Assembly (NCBI RefSeq): GCF_000738675.1
Contig: NZ_JPUX01000001.1
Coordinates: forward strand, 2,542,001-2,606,000
From: Serratia nematodiphila DZ0503SBS1
GTDB taxonomy: Bacteria; Pseudomonadota; Gammaproteobacteria; Enterobacterales; Enterobacteriaceae
Length of the DNA stretch: 64,000 bases
Direction of reading: 5' to 3'
Shown here piece after piece: positions 10,642 through 21,167 of the stretch. The notes below the pieces were generated by a model. The model worked only from the letters and a program-made list of their open reading frames with translations. It searched no databases and was not told where the DNA came from. The translations under genes and the position numbers were made by a program. Numbering within the stretch: position 1 is the first letter of the stretch; every line of letters begins with the position of its first letter.

Positions 10642-11615
10642 GCTGGTTTACCCCTGAGGTGATCGACATCTTGATCGCCATTCTTAAAGCGGTCGTGATC
10701 CTGTTGGTGGTCGTGGCGTGCGGGGCATTCATGAGCTTCGGCGAACGCCGCCTGCTCGGCCTGTTCCAGAACCGCTACGGACCGAACCGCGTAGGCTGGG
10801 GCGGCTCGCTGCAGCTGGTCGCCGACATGATCAAAATGTTCTTCAAGGAAGACTGGGTGCCGAGATTCTCCGACCGGGTGATCTTCACCCTGGCGCCGAT
10901 GATCGCCTTTACTTCCCTGTTGCTGGCATTTGCCATCGTGCCGGTCAGCCCGACCTGGGCGGTGTCCGATCTCAACATCGGTATTCTGTTCTTCCTGATG
11001 ATGGCCGGCCTGGCGGTGTACGCCGTGCTGTTCGCCGGCTGGTCGAGCAACAACAAATACTCGCTGTTGGGCGCGATGCGCGCCTCCGCGCAAACCCTGA
11101 GCTACGAAGTGTTCATCGGCCTGTCGCTGATGGGCGTGGTGATGCAGGCGGATTCGTTCAACATGCAGGCCATCGTTGAATCTCAGGCGCACGTCTGGAA
11201 CGTCATTCCGCAGTTCTTCGGCTTCGTGACCTTCGCGATCGCCGGTGTGGCGGTGTGTCACCGTCACCCGTTTGACCAGCCGGAAGCAGAGCAGGAACTG
11301 GCCGACGGTTACCACATCGAATATTCCGGCATGAAGTTCGGTCTGTTCTTCGTGGGGGAATACATTGGTATCGTCACCGTGTCCGCCCTGATTGTGACGT
11401 TGTTCTTCGGCGGCTGGCAGGGTCCGTTCCTGCCGCCATTCATCTGGTTCGCGTTGAAAACGGCCTTCTTCATGATGATGTTCATCCTGATCCGCGCCGC
11501 GCTGCCGCGTCCGCGTTATGACCAGGTGATGTCCTTCGGCTGGAAAGTGTGCCTGCCGCTGACGCTGCTGAACCTGCTGGCAACCGCCGCGGTCATTTTG
11601 TACAACGCTCAATAA
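10638..11615 (+). CDS. nuoH: NADH-quinone oxidoreductase subunit H
   Basis: A 325-residue inner-membrane subunit of complex I, part of the quinone channel and the link to the proton-pumping arm. Eight or so hydrophobic helices are visible. The cytoplasmic motifs [17 protein letters not shown] near the N-terminus and [20 protein letters not shown] (about residues 214-233) are diagnostic. The length equals that of E. coli NuoH. It starts inside the nuoG stop (ATGA) and is followed 14 nt later by nuoI. Confidence 0.98.
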   Translation: MSWFTPEVIDILIAILKAVVILLVVVACGAFMSFGERRLLGLFQNRYGPNRVGWGGSLQLVADMIKMFFKEDWVPRFSDRVIFTLAPMIAFTSLLLAFAIVPVSPTWAVSDLNIGILFFLMMAGLAVYAVLFAGWSSNNKYSLLGAMRASAQTLSYEVFIGLSLMGVVMQADSFNMQAIVESQAHVWNVIPQFFGFVTFAIAGVAVCHRHPFDQPEAEQELADGYHIEYSGMKFGLFFVGEYIGIVTVSALIVTLFFGGWQGPFLPPFIWFALKTAFFMMMFILIRAALPRPRYDQVMSFGWKVCLPLTLLNLLATAAVILYNAQ

Positions 11616-11629
11616 GGGGTGAATAAACC

Positions 11630-12172
11630 ATGACATTGAAAGAGTTAGTGGTTGGTTTCGGCACCCAGATGCGCAGCATTTGGATGATTGGCATGCATGC
11701 CTTCGCCAAGCGCGAAACCCAGATGTATCCGGAAGAACCGGTGTACCTGCCGCCACGCTACCGCGGCCGCATCGTGCTGACGCGCGATCCGGACGGCGAA
11801 GAGCGCTGCGTCGCCTGTAACCTGTGTGCGGTTGCCTGCCCGGTCGGCTGTATCTCGCTGCAAAAGGCAGAACAGAAAGACGGCCGTTGGTATCCGGAGT
11901 TCTTCCGCATCAACTTCTCGCGCTGCATCTTCTGCGGCCTGTGCGAAGAGGCTTGCCCGACTACCGCTATCCAGCTGACGCCGGATTTCGAACTGGGCGA
12001 GTACAAGCGTCAGGATCTGGTGTACGAAAAAGAAGATCTGTTGATCTCGGGGCCGGGTAAATATCCGGAATATAACTTCTACCGGATGGCCGGTATGGCG
12101 ATTGACGGCAAAGCCAAAGGCGAAGCCGAAAACGAAGCCAAACCGATCGACGTCAAAGGTCTGTTGCCCTAA
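11630..12172 (+). CDS. nuoI: NADH-quinone oxidoreductase subunit I (two 4Fe-4S clusters)
   Basis: A 180-residue ferredoxin-like subunit holding clusters N6a and N6b that relay electrons to N2. Both 8Fe ferredoxin motifs are plain: [12 protein letters not shown] and [12 protein letters not shown]. The length equals that of E. coli NuoI. GGGGTG upstream of the ATG serves as the ribosome binding site. The C-terminal Lys/Glu-rich stretch ([11 protein letters not shown]) is not conserved in detail. Confidence 0.98.
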   Translation: MTLKELVVGFGTQMRSIWMIGMHAFAKRETQMYPEEPVYLPPRYRGRIVLTRDPDGEERCVACNLCAVACPVGCISLQKAEQKDGRWYPEFFRINFSRCIFCGLCEEACPTTAIQLTPDFELGEYKRQDLVYEKEDLLISGPGKYPEYNFYRMAGMAIDGKAKGEAENEAKPIDVKGLLP

Positions 12173-12185
12173 GGAGCCAGCAAGC

Positions 12186-12743
12186 ATGGAAATTGCATTT
12201 TATCTGGCAGGTTTGATTGCGGTGGCCGCGACGATTCGCGTGATCACCCATACCAACCCTGTGCATGCGCTGCTGTATCTGATCGTCTCGTTATTGGCGA
12301 TCTCGGCAGTCTTCTTCTCTCTCGGCGCCTACTTTGCCGCCGCATTGGAAATCATCGTTTATGCGGGCGCCATCATGGTGCTGTTCGTGTTCGTGGTGAT
12401 GATGCTGAACCTCGGCAACGTGCAGCAGCAAGAGCGCGACTGGATGAAGCCGACGGTGTGGATCGGGCCTGGCCTGCTGTCACTGGCGCTGCTGGTGGTA
12501 TTGATCGTTGCGATCCGCAGCGTATCCGATCAGGGCATCAGCGGTGAGATGGTTGACGCGAAGGCGGTGGGCATCAGCCTGTTCGGGCCTTACGTATTGG
12601 CGGTTGAGCTGGCTTCAATGCTGCTGTTGGCGGGTCTGGTTGTCGCCTTCCATATCGGCCGCGAGCACAAGCCTGGCGAGGTGCTGAGCAACGCGCCGGT
12701 GGGTGGCGAAATGGCGAGAAGAAAATCGGAGGAGCAAGCATGA
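12186..12743 (+). CDS. nuoJ: NADH-quinone oxidoreductase subunit J
   Basis: A 185-residue membrane subunit of complex I with about five hydrophobic helices; its helix 3 region ([20 protein letters not shown]) contains the pi-bulge segment known to matter for coupling. The open frame extends upstream to 12102 inside nuoI, but the ATG at 12186 follows AAGGAGCC at good spacing and gives MEIAFYLAG as in E. coli. It overlaps nuoK by 4 nt. Confidence 0.97.
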   Translation: MEIAFYLAGLIAVAATIRVITHTNPVHALLYLIVSLLAISAVFFSLGAYFAAALEIIVYAGAIMVLFVFVVMMLNLGNVQQQERDWMKPTVWIGPGLLSLALLVVLIVAIRSVSDQGISGEMVDAKAVGISLFGPYVLAVELASMLLLAGLVVAFHIGREHKPGEVLSNAPVGGEMARRKSEEQA

Positions 12744-13042
12744 TCCCTCTTCAACACGGCCTGATCCTGGCGGCTATCCTGTTTGTGCTCGGGTTGACCG
12801 GGCTGCTGGTGCGCCGCAACCTGCTGTTTATGCTGATCAGCCTGGAAGTGATGATCAACGCTGCGGCGTTGGCGTTTATCGTGGCGGGAAGCTACTGGGG
12901 CCAGGCGGACGGGCAGGTGATGTACATCCTGGCGATCAGCCTGGCGGCAGCCGAGGCCAGTATCGGCCTGGCGCTGCTGCTGCAGCTCTACCGTCGTCGT
13001 CATACCCTGAATATTGATACTGTCAGTGAGATGCGCGGATGA
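12740..13042 (+). CDS. nuoK: NADH-quinone oxidoreductase subunit K
   Basis: A 100-residue three-helix subunit of the proton-translocating arm, related to MrpC antiporter subunits. Acidic residues within helices two ([11 protein letters not shown]) and three ([14 protein letters not shown]) correspond to the essential Glu36 and Glu72 of E. coli. The length equals that of the E. coli protein. Both ends overlap neighbours (ATGA with nuoJ and nuoL), indicating coupled translation. Confidence 0.97.
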   Translation: MIPLQHGLILAAILFVLGLTGLLVRRNLLFMLISLEVMINAAALAFIVAGSYWGQADGQVMYILAISLAAAEASIGLALLLQLYRRRHTLNIDTVSEMRG

Positions 13043-14886
13043 ACCTATTATATTTAACAATTCTGCTACCGCTGATCGGGTTCCTGCTGTTGGCATTTTC
13101 CCGCGGTCGCTGGTCTGAGAACACGGCGGCCACCGTCGGCGTGGGCTCTATCGGCCTGGCTGCGCTGGTCACGGTGTATGTGGCGATGGATTTCTTCGCC
13201 CAGAAAGCCGCCGGCGTGCAGCTGTTCGAGCAAAGCCTGTGGACCTGGATGGCCGTCGGCAACTTCAATATCGGCGTGACACTGGTGCTGGACGGCCTGT
13301 CGCTGACCATGCTGTCGGTGGTCACCGGCGTCGGCTTCTTCATCCACATGTTCGCTTCCTGGTACATGCGCGGTGAAGAGGGCTATTCGCGCTTCTTCGC
13401 CTACACCAACCTGTTTATCGCCAGCATGGTGGTCTTGGTGCTGGCGGACAACCTGCTGCTGATGTATCTGGGTTGGGAAGGCGTGGGCCTGTGCAGCTAC
13501 CTGTTGATCGGCTTCTACTACAAAGATCCGGCCAACGGCGCGGCGGCGATGAAAGCCTTTATCGTCACCCGCGTGGGCGACGTGTTCCTGGCGTTCGCGC
13601 TGTTCATCCTCTACAACGAGCTGGGCACGCTGAACATCCGCGAGCTGATGATCCTGGCGCCGCAGAAACTGGCGGTGGGCGATACGGCCATCACCTGGGC
13701 GACGCTGATGCTGCTGGGCGGCGCGGTCGGTAAATCGGCGCAGCTGCCGTTGCAAACCTGGTTGGCGGACGCGATGGCGGGCCCAACCCCGGTTTCCGCA
13801 CTGATCCACGCGGCGACCATGGTGACCGCAGGCGTCTACCTGATCGCCCGCACGCACGGCCTGTTCCTGATGGCGCCGGAAGTGCTGCATCTGGTGGGCA
13901 TCGTCGGTGCGGTCACTCTGCTGCTGGCCGGCTTCGCCGCGCTGGTGCAGACCGACATCAAGCGCGTGCTCGCTTACTCTACCATGAGCCAGATCGGTTA
14001 CATGTTCCTGGCGCTGGGCGTGCAGGCATGGGACGCGGCGATCTTCCACCTGATGACTCACGCGTTCTTCAAGGCGCTGCTGTTCCTGTCGTCCGGTTCG
14101 GTGATCCTGGCCTGCCACCACGAGCAAAACATCTTCAAGATGGGCGGCCTGCGCAAGAGCATCCCGCTGGTGTACGTCTGCTTCCTGGTGGGCGGCGCGG
14201 CGCTGTCTGCGTTGCCGCTGGTCACGGCCGGCTTCTTCAGTAAGGACGAGATCCTGGCGGGCGCGATGGCCAACGGCCACATCAACCTGATGGTTGCCGG
14301 CCTGGTCGGTGCGTTCATGACCTCGCTGTACACCTTCCGTATGATTTTCATCGTGTTCCATGGCGAAGAGAAAATCAAAGCGCATGCCGGTAAAGGCATC
14401 ACTCACCACCTGCCGCTGCTGGTTCTGCTGGTGCTGTCCACCTTCGTCGGCGCGATGATCGTGCCGCCGTTGCAGGGCGTGCTGCCGGAGACGACCGAAC
14501 TGGCGCACGGCAGCGTACTGACGCTGGAAATTACCTCCGGCGTGGTGGCTATCGTCGGCATTCTGCTGGCGGCCGCGCTGTGGCTGGGCAAACGCAGCCT
14601 GGTCAACAGCATCGCCAACAGCGCGCCGGGGCGTTTCTTCTCGACCTGGTGGTTCCATGCCTGGGGCTTCGACTGGCTGTATGACAAAGTATTCGTCAAG
14701 CCGTATCTGGGCATTGCGAAGCTGCTGCAACGCGATCCGCTGAACTCGCTGATGAACCTGCCGGCCGTCTTCTCCCGCTGGGGGAACCGCGGTCTGACGG
14801 TGAGCGAGAACGGCCAGGTGCGTTGGTATATAGCGTCTATGGGTGTGGGTGCAGTGGTCGTATTGGCTCTGTTGATTCTGGTTTAA
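13039..14886 (+). CDS. nuoL: NADH-quinone oxidoreductase subunit L (antiporter-like)
   Basis: A 615-residue antiporter-like proton-pumping subunit at the far end of the membrane arm. The Proton_antipo_M core is recognised by [39 protein letters not shown] and [18 protein letters not shown]. The C-terminal extension (about residues 500-615) holds the long amphipathic lateral helix ([14 protein letters not shown] onward) and a last membrane helix. The length is close to E. coli NuoL (613). A 95-nt gap with a hairpin separates it from nuoM. Confidence 0.98.
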   Translation: MNLLYLTILLPLIGFLLLAFSRGRWSENTAATVGVGSIGLAALVTVYVAMDFFAQKAAGVQLFEQSLWTWMAVGNFNIGVTLVLDGLSLTMLSVVTGVGFFIHMFASWYMRGEEGYSRFFAYTNLFIASMVVLVLADNLLLMYLGWEGVGLCSYLLIGFYYKDPANGAAAMKAFIVTRVGDVFLAFALFILYNELGTLNIRELMILAPQKLAVGDTAITWATLMLLGGAVGKSAQLPLQTWLADAMAGPTPVSALIHAATMVTAGVYLIARTHGLFLMAPEVLHLVGIVGAVTLLLAGFAALVQTDIKRVLAYSTMSQIGYMFLALGVQAWDAAIFHLMTHAFFKALLFLSSGSVILACHHEQNIFKMGGLRKSIPLVYVCFLVGGAALSALPLVTAGFFSKDEILAGAMANGHINLMVAGLVGAFMTSLYTFRMIFIVFHGEEKIKAHAGKGITHHLPLLVLLVLSTFVGAMIVPPLQGVLPETTELAHGSVLTLEITSGVVAIVGILLAAALWLGKRSLVNSIANSAPGRFFSTWWFHAWGFDWLYDKVFVKPYLGIAKLLQRDPLNSLMNLPAVFSRWGNRGLTVSENGQVRWYIASMGVGAVVVLALLILV

Positions 14887-14917
14887 TTGAATAATTTAAA
14901 CAGACGCATTTTTCGGG

Positions 14918-14940
14918 CGTAGCGCCGGGCAGGCGCTACG
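14918..14940 (+). repeat. Intra-operon hairpin between nuoL and nuoM
   Basis: CGTAGCGCC (14918-14926), a 5-nt loop and GGCGCTACG (14932-14940) form a perfect 9-bp GC-rich stem. No T-run follows, so it is unlikely to be a full terminator. It may act as an mRNA processing or 3'-stability element, or as an attenuator, in the only sizeable gap of the distal operon. Confidence 0.6.
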
Positions 14941-14981
14941 TACAAAGTTTGAAATTATTCGTATAAGGGACACAAAACGCC

Positions 14982-16511
14982 ATGCTATTACCTTGGCTAA
15001 TTCTTATCCCCTTTATCGGCGGTCTGCTGTGCTGGCAGCTTGAGCGCTTCGGTACTAAGGTGCCGCGCTGGATAGCGCTGATCGCAATGGGGCTGACGTT
15101 GGCGCTCTCTCTGCAGCTGTGGATGCAGGGCGGCTATACATTGACCACGCCGAAAGGCATTCCGCAGTGGCAGAGCGAATTCCTGCTGCCGTGGATCCCG
15201 CGCTTTGGCATCTCCATCCACCTGGCGCTGGACGGTCTGTCGCTGCTGATGGTGGTGTTGACCGGTCTGCTGGGCGTGCTGGCGATCCTCTGTTCCTGGC
15301 GTGAAATCCAGAAGTATCAGGGCTTCTTCCACCTCAACCTGCTGTGGATCCTGGGCGGCGTTATCGGCGTGTTCCTCGCCATCGACATGTTCCTGTTCTT
15401 CTTCTTCTGGGAAATGATGTTGGTGCCGATGTACTTCCTGATCGCGCTGTGGGGCCACAAGGCGTCGGACGGTAAAACCCGCATCACCGCGGCGACCAAG
15501 TTCTTCATCTACACCCAGGCCAGCGGTCTGGTGATGCTGATTGCGATCCTGGGCCTGGTGTTCGTGCACTACAACGCCACCGGCGTGTGGACCTTCGATT
15601 ACGAAGACCTGCTGCAAACGCCGATGTCCCACAACGTGCAATATCTGCTGATGCTGGGCTTCTTCATCGCCTTCGCGGTGAAAATGCCGGTGGTGCCGCT
15701 GCACGGCTGGTTGCCGGATGCGCACAGCCAGGCGCCGACCGCAGGTTCCGTCGACCTGGCGGGCATCTTGCTGAAAACCGCGGCCTACGGCCTGCTGCGT
15801 TTCAGCCTGCCGCTGTTCCCTGAAACTTCACACGAGTTCGCCCCAATCGCCATGTGGCTGGGCGTGGTCGGTATCTTCTACGGCGCCTGGATGGCGTTCG
15901 CGCAGACCGACATCAAGCGTCTTATCGCTTACACCTCGGTCTCGCACATGGGCTTCGTACTGATCGCCATCTACACCGGCAGCCAGCTGGCTTACCAAGG
16001 CGCCGTGATCCAGATGATCGCGCATGGTCTGTCCGCCGCCGGTATGTTTATCATCTGCGGCCAGCTGTATGAACGTCTGCACACCCGCGACATGCGTCAG
16101 ATGGGCGGCCTGTGGGGGCGTATCAAGTTCATCCCTGCGCTGTCGCTGTTCTTCGCCGTGGCTACGCTGGGGATGCCGGGTACCGGTAACTTCGTCGGCG
16201 AATTCATGATTCTGTTCGGCAGCTACCAGGTGGTGCCGGTGATCACCGTGATCTCCACCTTCGGTCTGGTGTTCGCTTCGGTTTACTCGCTGATCATGAT
16301 GCAGCGCGCTTACTACGGTGCGCCTAAGTCAGACCAGCCGCTGCAGGGCATGACCGCGCGCGAACTGTTCATCATTCTGCTGCTGGTGGTGTTGCTGGTT
16401 CTGCTGGGGGTTTACCCGCAGCCGATTCTGGATACTTCCAACGCGGCGATGAGCAACGTGCAACACTGGTTTGGTTCGTCAGTTTCAGCAATTTCAACAA
16501 CAAGGCCGTAA
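14982..16511 (+). CDS. nuoM: NADH-quinone oxidoreductase subunit M (antiporter-like)
   Basis: A 509-residue proton-pumping membrane subunit with about 14 helices. The antiporter signature is seen in FFFFWEMMLVPMYFLIALWG (carrying the conserved helix-5 Glu), VKMPVVPLHGWLPDAHSQAP and QTDIKRLIAYTSVSHMGFV. The length equals that of E. coli NuoM. The ATG follows AAGGGA at 14965-14970. It is 6 nt before nuoN. Confidence 0.98.
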   Translation: MLLPWLILIPFIGGLLCWQLERFGTKVPRWIALIAMGLTLALSLQLWMQGGYTLTTPKGIPQWQSEFLLPWIPRFGISIHLALDGLSLLMVVLTGLLGVLAILCSWREIQKYQGFFHLNLLWILGGVIGVFLAIDMFLFFFFWEMMLVPMYFLIALWGHKASDGKTRITAATKFFIYTQASGLVMLIAILGLVFVHYNATGVWTFDYEDLLQTPMSHNVQYLLMLGFFIAFAVKMPVVPLHGWLPDAHSQAPTAGSVDLAGILLKTAAYGLLRFSLPLFPETSHEFAPIAMWLGVVGIFYGAWMAFAQTDIKRLIAYTSVSHMGFVLIAIYTGSQLAYQGAVIQMIAHGLSAAGMFIICGQLYERLHTRDMRQMGGLWGRIKFIPALSLFFAVATLGMPGTGNFVGEFMILFGSYQVVPVITVISTFGLVFASVYSLIMMQRAYYGAPKSDQPLQGMTARELFIILLLVVLLVLLGVYPQPILDTSNAAMSNVQHWFGSSVSAISTTRP

Positions 16512-16517
16512 TTCGCC

Positions 16518-17975
16518 ATGACAATAACTCCTCAACAACTGATCGCACTGCTGCCGCTGTTGATCGTCGGATTGACGGTGGTGGTTGTGATGCTAGGCAT
16601 TGCGTGGCGACGCGACCACTTTATCAACGCCACCCTGACCGTGATCGGTCTCAACCTGGCGCTGCTTTCGCTGTACTTTGTCGGCCAGGCAGGCCCAATG
16701 GACGTCACCCCGCTGCTGCGGGTTGACGGCTACTCGATGTTCTACACCGGGCTGGTGCTGCTGGCGAGTCTGGCGACCTGCACCTTCGCCTATCCGTGGC
16801 TGGTCGGCTATCCGGATAACCGCGAAGAGTTCTACCTGCTGGTGCTGATCGCCGCCCTGGGCGGCATCCTGCTGGCGAGCGCTAACCATCTGGCTTCGCT
16901 GTTCATCGGTATCGAGCTGATCTCGCTGCCGCTGTTCGGCCTGGTGGGCTACGCCTACCGCCAGAAGCGCCCGCTGGAAGCCGCCATCAAGTACATGCTG
17001 CTGTCCGCCGCCGCGTCGTCGTTCCTGCTGTTCGGCATGGCGCTGCTGTATGCTGAGTCCGGCGATCTGTCGCTGGCTGGCCTCGGCAAGAGCCTGCAGG
17101 AAAACATGATGCACCAGCCGCTGATCCTGGCCGGCATGGGCATGATGATCGTCGGTCTGGGCTTCAAGCTGTCGCTGGTGCCGTTCCAACTGTGGACGCC
17201 GGACGTGTATCAGGGCGCGCCTGCGCCGGTCTCGACCTTCCTGGCGACCGCCAGCAAGATCGCGATCTTCGCGGTCGTGATGCGTCTGTTCCTGTATGCC
17301 CCGGCCGCCGACAACGAAGCGCTGCGCATGGTGTTGTCGATCATCGCGTTCTGCTCCATCTTGTTCGGTAACCTGATGGCCATCAGCCAGACCAACATCA
17401 AGCGTCTGCTGGGCTACTCGTCGATCGCTCACCTGGGCTACCTGCTGGTGGCGCTGATTGCGGTGCAAACCCATCAGCTGTCGCTGGAAACCGCCGGCGT
17501 TTATCTGGCCGGTTACCTGTTCAGCAGCCTGGGCGCCTTCGGCGTGGTCAGCCTGATGTCCAGCCCGTACCGCGGCCCGGATGCGGATTCGCTGTTCTCT
17601 TACCGTGGCCTGTTCTGGCACAAGCCAATCTTGTCCGCGGTGATGACGGTGATGATGCTGTCGCTGGCCGGTATTCCGATGACGCTGGGCTTTATCGGTA
17701 AGTTCTTCGTGATCGCGATGGGCGTCAGCGCACACCTGTGGTGGCTGACCGGCGCAGTCGTGGTAGGCAGCGCCATCGGTCTGTACTACTACCTGCGTGT
17801 GACCGTCAGCCTGTTCCTCAGCGCGCCGGAATCGCTGCAGCGCGACACCCCGAACAACTGGGCGTTGACCGCCGGTGGCGTCGTGGTGCTGATCTCCGCC
17901 GCGCTGGTGCTGCTGTTGGGGGTTTATCCGCAGCCGCTGATTTCGCTGGTGCAGATGGCGCAGCCGACGTTCTGA
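16518..17975 (+). CDS. nuoN: NADH-quinone oxidoreductase subunit N (antiporter-like)
   Basis: A 485-residue proton-pumping membrane subunit, last gene of the nuo operon, with about 14 helices. Landmarks are [20 protein letters not shown] (helix-5 Glu), [20 protein letters not shown] and [20 protein letters not shown]. The length equals that of E. coli NuoN. It is followed 16 nt later by a strong terminator. Confidence 0.98.
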   Translation: MTITPQQLIALLPLLIVGLTVVVVMLGIAWRRDHFINATLTVIGLNLALLSLYFVGQAGPMDVTPLLRVDGYSMFYTGLVLLASLATCTFAYPWLVGYPDNREEFYLLVLIAALGGILLASANHLASLFIGIELISLPLFGLVGYAYRQKRPLEAAIKYMLLSAAASSFLLFGMALLYAESGDLSLAGLGKSLQENMMHQPLILAGMGMMIVGLGFKLSLVPFQLWTPDVYQGAPAPVSTFLATASKIAIFAVVMRLFLYAPAADNEALRMVLSIIAFCSILFGNLMAISQTNIKRLLGYSSIAHLGYLLVALIAVQTHQLSLETAGVYLAGYLFSSLGAFGVVSLMSSPYRGPDADSLFSYRGLFWHKPILSAVMTVMMLSLAGIPMTLGFIGKFFVIAMGVSAHLWWLTGAVVVGSAIGLYYYLRVTVSLFLSAPESLQRDTPNNWALTAGGVVVLISAALVLLLGVYPQPLISLVQMAQPTF

Positions 17976-17991
17976 TAACGCTTCAGACAGT

Positions 17992-18019
17992 AAAAAGGTC
18001 GCTTCGGCGGCCTTTTTTT
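17992..18019 (+). terminator. Terminator of the nuo operon
   Basis: An A-rich arm plus GGTCGC, a TTCG loop and GCGGCC with one G-T pair, followed by seven Ts, 16 nt after nuoN. The A-rich left side makes it possibly bidirectional, which would suit the convergent LysR gene ending at 18036. Confidence 0.9.
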
Positions 18020-18035
18020 ATGGGCGAAACGGCAC

Positions 18036-18908
18036 TCAGCCGTAATGGGCGCTAAACGACGTTTCCAGCGCCTGCACTACCGCGCGCACGCGGGCGGCGC
18101 GTTGCAAATCGGGATGCAGCACCAGCCAGATATCCACCCAGTCTTTGTTCTCCGGGAACAGACGCACCAGTTCCGGGTCTTTGTCCGCCAAAAAAGCGGA
18201 GAGCAGGCCGATGCCCAGCCCGCTGCGGGTGGCGGAACGCAGCAGCAGCTGCGAATTGCATTGCAGCACGACGTTGGGCTCGTGCAGGGCCTCGCCGCAG
18301 AAATTGTTCCAGTGGCGCGGCACCAGCTCGCGCGGGAACATCAGCAGATCGTGGCCGCGCAACTGCTCGCCCTTGACCGGCATGCCGCGCCGCGCCAAGT
18401 AGTGCTGAGTGGCATACAGGCCCATTTCGATGGTGGCTAACCGTTTGATGATCAGCTCATCGTCATCGGGACGGGCGCCGCGGATCGCCAGATCTGCGCC
18501 GTGGTAAGAAATATCGGCGATGTTGACCGCCGTCAGCAGCGTGACGGTGATGGCCGGATAGCGTTCCCGCAGATCTTGCAGCGCAGGCATCACGAAGGCT
18601 TCGGCCAGGGTATCGGTGGTGGCGATGCGCACGTTGCCGCACAGGCTTTCGTCACCGCTGGCGGCTTTACGGTTGATCGCCTGCACCGCATTTTCCATCT
18701 TCATCACGTCCGCCAGCATTTCCTCCCCCAGCGGGCTGAGGGCGAAGGATTTCGGCGTGCGGATAAACAGCTTGGAGCCGAGCGCATCTTCGAAAGCGGA
18801 GAGCCGTCGGCCGACGGTCGCCTGATCGACATTCAGCTGGCTGGCGGCTTTGCGTAGCGTGCCGCAGCGCGCAACGGCGAGAAAAAATCGGGCGTCGTCC
18901 CAGTTCAT
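18036..18908 (-). CDS. LysR-family transcriptional regulator, target unknown
   Basis: A 290-residue LysR-type regulator. The winged helix-turn-helix is at about residues 3-60 ([20 protein letters not shown]), followed by the usual effector-binding domain. The specific orthologue is not recognised. It converges on nuoN and diverges from the ThDP-enzyme gene 329 bp away, so regulation of that cluster is the natural hypothesis. The GAGGTGCGCA stretch just upstream of the ATG complement contains the ribosome binding site. Confidence 0.85.
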   Translation of the reverse strand: MNWDDARFFLAVARCGTLRKAASQLNVDQATVGRRLSAFEDALGSKLFIRTPKSFALSPLGEEMLADVMKMENAVQAINRKAASGDESLCGNVRIATTDTLAEAFVMPALQDLRERYPAITVTLLTAVNIADISYHGADLAIRGARPDDDELIIKRLATIEMGLYATQHYLARRGMPVKGEQLRGHDLLMFPRELVPRHWNNFCGEALHEPNVVLQCNSQLLLRSATRSGLGIGLLSAFLADKDPELVRLFPENKDWVDIWLVLHPDLQRAARVRAVVQALETSFSAHYG

Positions 18909-19237
18909 TGCGCACCTCCTCTGTACAGACTGGCGGGAGGGGGAAGGAAGCGGTGTGATGCGGTGTTTATTCTGGTGTGGAGACCGAAAAAAATGCTTCG
19001 TATCATCATTATTTATAATGTTTCAGGATATGTATAAATGCATCACCGTGAAGCGGTTTTGCACCTTTATTTTTGTCTGGTAATGCTTATTCTTATCGGC
19101 GCTTATGCTGCGACCCGACGCACATTTTACACCAAGGCCACCCTAATGCATAAGCAATACGAATAAGAGCCGGTTCCCGTTATTTCTGGGCGACCGCCAA
19201 GTGGGATCGACTCTGAATCAAGTTAGCTCACGATGAT
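18909..19237. other. Divergent intergenic region between LysR gene and ThDP-enzyme gene
   Basis: 329 bases with no gene. They hold an imperfect inverted repeat of about 20 bp: CTTATTCTTATCGGCGCTTA... at 19086-19108 on the plus strand and its counterpart CTTATTCGTATTGCTTATGC on the minus strand at 19148-19167, separated by 39 nt. This could be the LysR-type operator pair. Promoters were not resolved. Confidence 0.5.
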
Positions 19238-21085
19238 ATGACTGGATATAAAAAAATGGAGTCTCACGCAGAGATGCTGTGCCCCCCCGTTGCGTTGGCG
19301 ACGGAGGACGGAGTCAGAGTTACCGTAGCGCCAGGCGCCGAGAAGATGGAACGCAACAACGCCGATGTCATTATTCAAGGCCTTGCAGCGCGCGGCATTC
19401 AACATATCTTTTTGGTCCCTGGCAAACTGGTTTATCCGTTAATCACTTCTATTGACCGTTCCGAGATTGTCGGCATCGTCGGTGCCCATGAAACCGCATG
19501 CGGATTTATGGCCGATGGCTATGCCCGCGCCAGCCGAAAGTTTGGTGTCTGTTTGGGCATTTCAGGCCCCGGCACCATGAATTTCCTGCCGGCGATGGCC
19601 GCCGCGCAAGCCGATAAGATCCCCGTGCTGTACCTGGCCGGCAGCATCGCCACCTATCATGAGGCGCAGGGCGCTTTTCAGGATGGCAGCAACAGCGGCA
19701 TCGATGAGCTGACCATCGTCAAACCGTTGCTTTGCGCCGCGATAGAAACGAAAAACAACCTGACCTTGCAGCATGAGCTGCGCCGCAGCCTCTCCAGCCT
19801 GAACCCACAGCGGAAAGGGCGCGCCTATCTGAGCGTGCCGGTCGACATGCAGAAGAAAACCGCGTTCGGCGATCGTCGCGACCAGCCTGAGCGAGTGCCG
19901 CAGCACCGTGAAGCGGCCGTGGATGTGCAAGCGGTGGAACAGCTGCTGCATGATTATCTGCTGCGCGGTCTCAACGTCGCCTGCCTGGTGGGCAACCGGA
20001 TGAACAATCCGCAGGATGCCGCGCTGTTGTTGCGGGTAGCGGAAAAATACCGCTTGCCTGTCGCCACGACGTTGTCCGGCAAGGGCGCGTTTCCCGAAGG
20101 GCATGCCCTGGCATTAGGGGTCTACGGTTTTGCCGGGCATGCCCGCGCGGTAGAAACCCTCAACGGTGAAGGCGTCGACGTGCTGCTGGTGCTGGGCTGC
20201 GATCTCAGCCAGCGCGACAGTCTGAACTGGAACCCGAGACTGCACGGCAATAAAACGCTGGTGGCGATCGACGAAGACTTCGACAAAGTGAGCTCGCATT
20301 ACCAGCCGGATCTGCAGATATTTTCCAGCCTGAGCGGTACGTTGCACTGTTTGTTGGCCGCGGTTGGCGATGAGGACGCGCGGCTTGGCGACGCGGCTCA
20401 CCTGCGTGACGCCTGGTTGGAAGGGGTTCGCGCACTGCCGCTGGAACAGCCACAGCCGACGTTGCAGGCGCGCATCGCCCAGGGCGAAAGCCGGCTGTAT
20501 CCCGGCGATGCGATTAAACACATTCGCAGCCGCATGAATCCGGATACCAACGTCGTGGTCGATTCGGGCGCACACCGCATTTTCATGGCGCATCACTGGC
20601 TGGCGGCCGGGCGGGGGGATTATCACACCTCCAGCGCCCTGGCGCCGATGGGGTGGGCCATTTGCGCGGGCATCGGCATCAAGCTGGCGGCACCGCAGCG
20701 GGATTGCCTCGTGGTGACCGGCGACGGTTGCATGCTGATGCACGGCATCGAAATTCAGACCGCCGCGCGTTATGGCGTGAAGGTGGTGTTCGTGGTGATG
20801 AACAACAGCGCGCACGGCGCCATGCACATCGACACGCTGCAAAATCGCGGCATTTCCGCCGACTATACCGCCTTGCCCAACCATGACTGGAAAGCGTTTG
20901 CCAACAGTCTGGGGGTCGCCTCCGCGAAGGCGGAGACGCTGGAGGATCTGGACGAGGCCCTCGGCGCCGCAGCGAAACATCCGGGGCCGTACCTCATCGA
21001 AGTGATGGTGGGCAACTTTGCAGCGCCTAACCGCTACTACGCCGAGAGCATCGCAGAATACGAGCAGCGCATCAAAGGACTGTAG
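19238..21085 (+). CDS. ThDP-dependent enzyme, acetolactate-synthase-like, substrate unknown
   Basis: A 615-residue member of the acetolactate synthase/pyruvate oxidase-type ThDP family: N-terminal pyrimidine-binding domain with the activating Glu at E85 (GAHETACGFMADGYAR), a central Rossmann domain (about 225-370), and a C-terminal pyrophosphate domain with GDG at 495-497 and NN at 522-523. It is not a typical IlvB/IlvI and no regulatory subunit is adjacent. The first ATG at 19238 is poorly supported; ATGs at 19256, 19274 and 19346 (MERNNADVIIQGL, with GAGAAG upstream) are alternatives, the last fitting the usual family start. It heads a probable operon with a cupin, an EamA exporter and a DUF2938 protein. 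The product is unknown, perhaps an acyloin or other secondary metabolite. Confidence 0.8.
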   Translation: MTGYKKMESHAEMLCPPVALATEDGVRVTVAPGAEKMERNNADVIIQGLAARGIQHIFLVPGKLVYPLITSIDRSEIVGIVGAHETACGFMADGYARASRKFGVCLGISGPGTMNFLPAMAAAQADKIPVLYLAGSIATYHEAQGAFQDGSNSGIDELTIVKPLLCAAIETKNNLTLQHELRRSLSSLNPQRKGRAYLSVPVDMQKKTAFGDRRDQPERVPQHREAAVDVQAVEQLLHDYLLRGLNVACLVGNRMNNPQDAALLLRVAEKYRLPVATTLSGKGAFPEGHALALGVYGFAGHARAVETLNGEGVDVLLVLGCDLSQRDSLNWNPRLHGNKTLVAIDEDFDKVSSHYQPDLQIFSSLSGTLHCLLAAVGDEDARLGDAAHLRDAWLEGVRALPLEQPQPTLQARIAQGESRLYPGDAIKHIRSRMNPDTNVVVDSGAHRIFMAHHWLAAGRGDYHTSSALAPMGWAICAGIGIKLAAPQRDCLVVTGDGCMLMHGIEIQTAARYGVKVVFVVMNNSAHGAMHIDTLQNRGISADYTALPNHDWKAFANSLGVASAKAETLEDLDEALGAAAKHPGPYLIEVMVGNFAAPNRYYAESIAEYEQRIKGL

Positions 21086-21167
21086 CACAACGCTGTTTTT
21101 TCAACTCGCCAGGTTCACCGCGCGCGGCGCCTGGCATTTTTACTCGCGGCAGTCAGGGAGCGATAAG

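Noticed and set aside
13066..14730. 554-codon frame antisense to nuoL
   Set aside because: Extremely Gln/His/Arg-rich product typical of the complement of a hydrophobic membrane-protein gene.
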